From assembly GCF_029395675.1 (NCBI RefSeq), contig NZ_CP115184.1, positions 1,054,001 to 1,118,000 of the forward strand: 64,000 nucleotides of DNA. The letters are read 5' to 3'. Below the pieces are notes generated by a model, which was given only the letters and a program-made list of their open reading frames with translations, searched no databases and was not told the origin of the DNA. This DNA comes from Janibacter cremeus. Its GTDB lineage: Bacteria > Actinomycetota > Actinomycetes > Actinomycetales > Dermatophilaceae. Numbering within the stretch: position 1 is the stretch's first letter; each line of letters opens with the position of its first letter. The translations under genes were made by a program, and so were the position numbers. Positions 61,552 to 64,000 of this stretch are shown piece after piece.

Positions 61552-61953
61552 CTACGCCCCGGAGACGACGACGTCGTCACCCTCGACGGTCACCGAACGC
61601 TCCTCGAGGCCCTCGGTGGCCGGACCCCTCGTCATGTCCCCGGACCGCGGGTCGAACTCGCTGCCGTGGCAGGGGCAGATGATCGCGCGCGTCGTGACCT
61701 CGTCGACCGCGCAGCCCTGGTGGGGGCAGCGGGCGTCGAAGGCCTTGTACTCACCGGCACTGGGCTGGGTGACGACGACGCCGTCCCTGACGACCCCGCC
61801 GCCCTCGGGTACCTCGGCGGTGGGGATGTGGACCGGCTCCGACGGGTCGGCCGGCTCCTGGCTCCCGCCACAGGCGGAGAGCGGGACCGCCGCGCCCGCG
61901 GTCGCGACCACGGCGATGAGCTCACGTCGTGTCGTCGTCACATCGACCTCCAT
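61552..61953 (-). CDS. Secreted Rieske 2Fe-2S lipoprotein
   Basis: 133 residues from ATG 61953. A Tat-like leader (TTTRRELIAVVATAGAA) ends in the lipobox LSAC, so the mature protein is probably exported folded and lipid-anchored. The Rieske domain has CPHQGCAV and CPCHGSEFD with a disulfide-forming second Cys in each loop, as in QcrA-type proteins. Redox partner unknown; it is too short for the three-helix anchored QcrA of the bc1 complex. Lies between uvrA and uvrC. Confidence 0.9.
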   Translation of the reverse strand: MEVDVTTTRRELIAVVATAGAAVPLSACGGSQEPADPSEPVHIPTAEVPEGGGVVRDGVVVTQPSAGEYKAFDARCPHQGCAVDEVTTRAIICPCHGSEFDPRSGDMTRGPATEGLEERSVTVEGDDVVVSGA

Positions 61954-62002
61954 GTCCGGCACAGGGTTGTGCCACGATCCTGTCACTGTCGGCTGAACGT
62001 CC

Positions 62003-64000
62003 TCAGCCGGCCTTCTTGGCCCGCCTGGCCGCTGCACCGGCAGCACTGGAGACCTCGGCCTTCTTCGTGGCCTGGGCGGCGCTGCGAGGGGCCTTCTTGG
62101 TGGGCTTCCTCGCGGCCTTCTTCCGCGCTCCCTTCCCGGGGAGGGCGGGGGTCTCCTCCTCGACGAGCTCGCCGATGACCGGGGTGGTGTCCGACTTCGC
62201 CAGCACGGGGGCGAGGAACTGCCCGGTGTAGGAGTCCGGGGAGGCGGCCACCTCCTCCGGGGTGCCGGTGGCCACCACTCGGCCGCCCCCGTCACCGCCC
62301 TCGGGGCCCATGTCGACGATCCAGTCGGCGCTCTTGACGACGTCGAGGTTGTGCTCGATGACCAGGACGCTGTTGCCCTTGTCGACGAGTCCCTGCAGGA
62401 CGAGCAGGAGCTTGCGGATGTCCTCGAAGTGCAGACCGGTGGTCGGCTCGTCGAGCACGTAGATGGTGCGGCCGTTGGAGCGCTTCTGCAGCTCGGACGC
62501 CAGCTTCACCCGCTGCGCCTCGCCGCCGGAGAGGGTCGTGGCGGGCTGCCCGAGGCGCACGTACCCCAGACCCACCGCGTTGAGCGTCTTCATGTGTCGC
62601 GCGATCGCCGGGACCGCGGCGAAGAAGTCCTCCGCCTCCTCGATCGGCATGTCGAGCACCTCGGCGATGTTCTTGCCCTTGAAGTGCACCTCCAGCGTCT
62701 CGCGGTTGTAGCGGGCGCCGTGGCACACCTCGCACGGGACGTAGACGTCGGGCAGGAAGTTCATCTCGATCTTCAGCGTCCCGTCGCCGGAGCACGCATC
62801 GCACCGCCCGCCCTTGACGTTGAAGGAGAAACGGCCGGGCTGGTACCCACGCACCTTGGCCTCGCTCGTCTCGGCGAAGAGGCGGCGCACGTGGTCGAAC
62901 ACGCCCGTGTACGTCGCCGGGTTCGACCGCGGCGTCCGACCGATCGGGCTCTGGTCGACGTGGACCACCTTGTCGAGGTGGTCCAGCCCCGTCACCGTCT
63001 TGTGCCGACCGGGCACCTGCCGCGCGCCGTTGAGCTTGTTGGCCAGCACGCGGTAGAGGATGTCGTTGACGAGCGTGGACTTGCCCGAGCCGGACACACC
63101 GGTGATCGCGATGAAGTTACCGAGCGGGAAGGCGACCTCGATGTCGTGCAGGTTGTGCTCGCGCGCTCCCTTGACGGTCAGCTCCCGACCGGGCCGCTGC
63201 GGCCGGCGGGTCGCCGGCAGCGGGATCTCCAGCTCACCGGCCAGGTAGCGCCCGGTCGCCGAGCGCTCGTTGGTCAGCAGCTCCGAGAGCGGCCCCGAGT
63301 GCACGACGTCGCCGCCGTGCTCGCCGGCACCGGGGCCGATGTCGACGACCCAGTCGGACGAGGCGATCGTGTCCTCGTCGTGCTCGACGACGATGAGGGT
63401 GTTGCCCAGGTCGCGCAGTCGGGTCAGGGTCTCGATGAGGCGGTGGTTGTCCCGCTGGTGCAGTCCGATGCTCGGCTCGTCGAGGACGTAGAGGACCCCG
63501 ACGAGGCCGGACCCGATCTGGGTGGCCAGCCGGATGCGCTGGGCCTCACCGCCGGACAGCGTCCCGGCGGCACGGGAGAGCGAGAGGTACTCCAGGCCCA
63601 CGTCGAGGAGGAAACCGAGCCGGGCGTTGATCTCCTTGATCACCTGCTCGGCGATCTGCAGCTCCCGGTCGGTGAAGTCGACGGTCCCCAGGAAGCCCGC
63701 GGCCCGCGCGATGGACATGGACGAGACGTCGGCGATGCTGTGGCCCCCGACGAGGACGGCCAGGGACTCCGGCTTCAGCCGGGTCCCCTTGCACGTGGGG
63801 CACGGGATCTCGCGCATGTAACCCTCGTAGCGCTCCCGGCTCCAGTCCGAGTCCGTCTCCAGGTGCCGACGCTTCACGAAGGGGATGACCCCCTCGAAGC
63901 CCGTGCTGTAGGCGCGCTCGCGACCGAAACGGTTGCGGTAGCGCACGTGCACCTTGTGCTTGTGGCCGTGGAGCAGGGCCCCGCGGGCACGCTCCGGCAG
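62003..64000 (-). CDS. uvrA: Excinuclease ABC subunit UvrA, N-terminal third outside window
   Basis: 665 C-terminal residues; the frame is open to the window edge ([20 protein letters not shown]). Present: end of ABC I with signature [20 protein letters not shown], then ABC II with [21 protein letters not shown], zinc module [17 protein letters not shown]...[10 protein letters not shown], signature [17 protein letters not shown] and [15 protein letters not shown] damage recognition in excision repair. The last ~45 residues form a Lys/Ala/Arg-rich tail ([19 protein letters not shown] and on) absent from standard UvrA. Confidence 0.97.
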   Translation of the reverse strand: MPERARGALLHGHKHKVHVRYRNRFGRERAYSTGFEGVIPFVKRRHLETDSDWSRERYEGYMREIPCPTCKGTRLKPESLAVLVGGHSIADVSSMSIARAAGFLGTVDFTDRELQIAEQVIKEINARLGFLLDVGLEYLSLSRAAGTLSGGEAQRIRLATQIGSGLVGVLYVLDEPSIGLHQRDNHRLIETLTRLRDLGNTLIVVEHDEDTIASSDWVVDIGPGAGEHGGDVVHSGPLSELLTNERSATGRYLAGELEIPLPATRRPQRPGRELTVKGAREHNLHDIEVAFPLGNFIAITGVSGSGKSTLVNDILYRVLANKLNGARQVPGRHKTVTGLDHLDKVVHVDQSPIGRTPRSNPATYTGVFDHVRRLFAETSEAKVRGYQPGRFSFNVKGGRCDACSGDGTLKIEMNFLPDVYVPCEVCHGARYNRETLEVHFKGKNIAEVLDMPIEEAEDFFAAVPAIARHMKTLNAVGLGYVRLGQPATTLSGGEAQRVKLASELQKRSNGRTIYVLDEPTTGLHFEDIRKLLLVLQGLVDKGNSVLVIEHNLDVVKSADWIVDMGPEGGDGGGRVVATGTPEEVAASPDSYTGQFLAPVLAKSDTTPVIGELVEEETPALPGKGARKKAARKPTKKAPRSAAQATKKAEVSSAAGAAARRAKKAG

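Overview
The window is a continuous piece of a high-GC (roughly 70 % by eye) actinobacterial chromosome. Mycothiol ligase MshC, RbpA, WhiA, OpcA, a SufR-led suf operon, a mabA-inhA type pair and the tkt-tal-pgi-zwf-opcA-pgl / rbpA-secG-tpiA-pgk-gap-whiA-yvcK-rapZ-uvrC-uvrA order together indicate Micrococcales. The style of the proteins fits Intrasporangiaceae/Dermatophilaceae (Janibacter-like); that family placement is inference.

Layout. 1-7.7 kb: end of a PAC2 protein, mshC with the conserved SCO1664/DUF3090/phosphatase trio, a CorA transporter, two small proteins, an M20 peptidase and a hydrolase. 7.8-14.6 kb is the accessory stretch: an orphan protein, a secreted beta-helix protein, a decayed ~2 kb segment between two direct repeats that each carry a 19-bp palindrome, a tRNA-Leu(GAG), a broken HipA-like kinase, and a DUF222/HNH gene behind a perfect actinobacterial SOS box. 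14.6-28 kb: PEBP protein, rRNA methylase, two TauE/SafE exporters, ABC ATPase, GNAT, the divergent glycogen genes (glgA/glgC), serB, fabI and fabG of fatty acid synthesis, DUF3099, SURF1 and an ABC exporter.

27.7-32.5 kb: assimilatory sulfur operon (sulfite reductase, APS reductase, sirohydrochlorin chelatase) with a 19-bp palindrome just upstream, then an ABC-F protein. 32.6-40.7 kb: a zinc metallopeptidase and the complete SUF iron-sulfur operon sufR-B-D-Rieske-C-S-U-T, with an acVLRF1-type peptidyl-tRNA hydrolase joined to its end. 40.7-44.3 kb: ABC transporter, ctaA and ctaB (heme A synthesis; SURF1 elsewhere in the window serves the same oxidase). 44.4-52.9 kb: pentose phosphate operon. 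52.8-64 kb: rbpA, secG, lower glycolysis (tpiA-pgk-gap), whiA-yvcK-rapZ-uvrC, a Rieske lipoprotein and the C-terminal two thirds of uvrA, which runs off the window.

Most genes are tightly packed with ATGA/GTGA/TGATG stop-start overlaps, so translational coupling is common. The most unusual whole-window signal is the 9-mer CGAAGGGGG, found about 27 times on both strands, in coding and non-coding DNA, where about two are expected from base composition. The clearest local signals are the SOS box at 14527-14542, the repeat-bounded relic at 10.1-12.2 kb and the HipA-like gene cut off exactly at the HNH gene.
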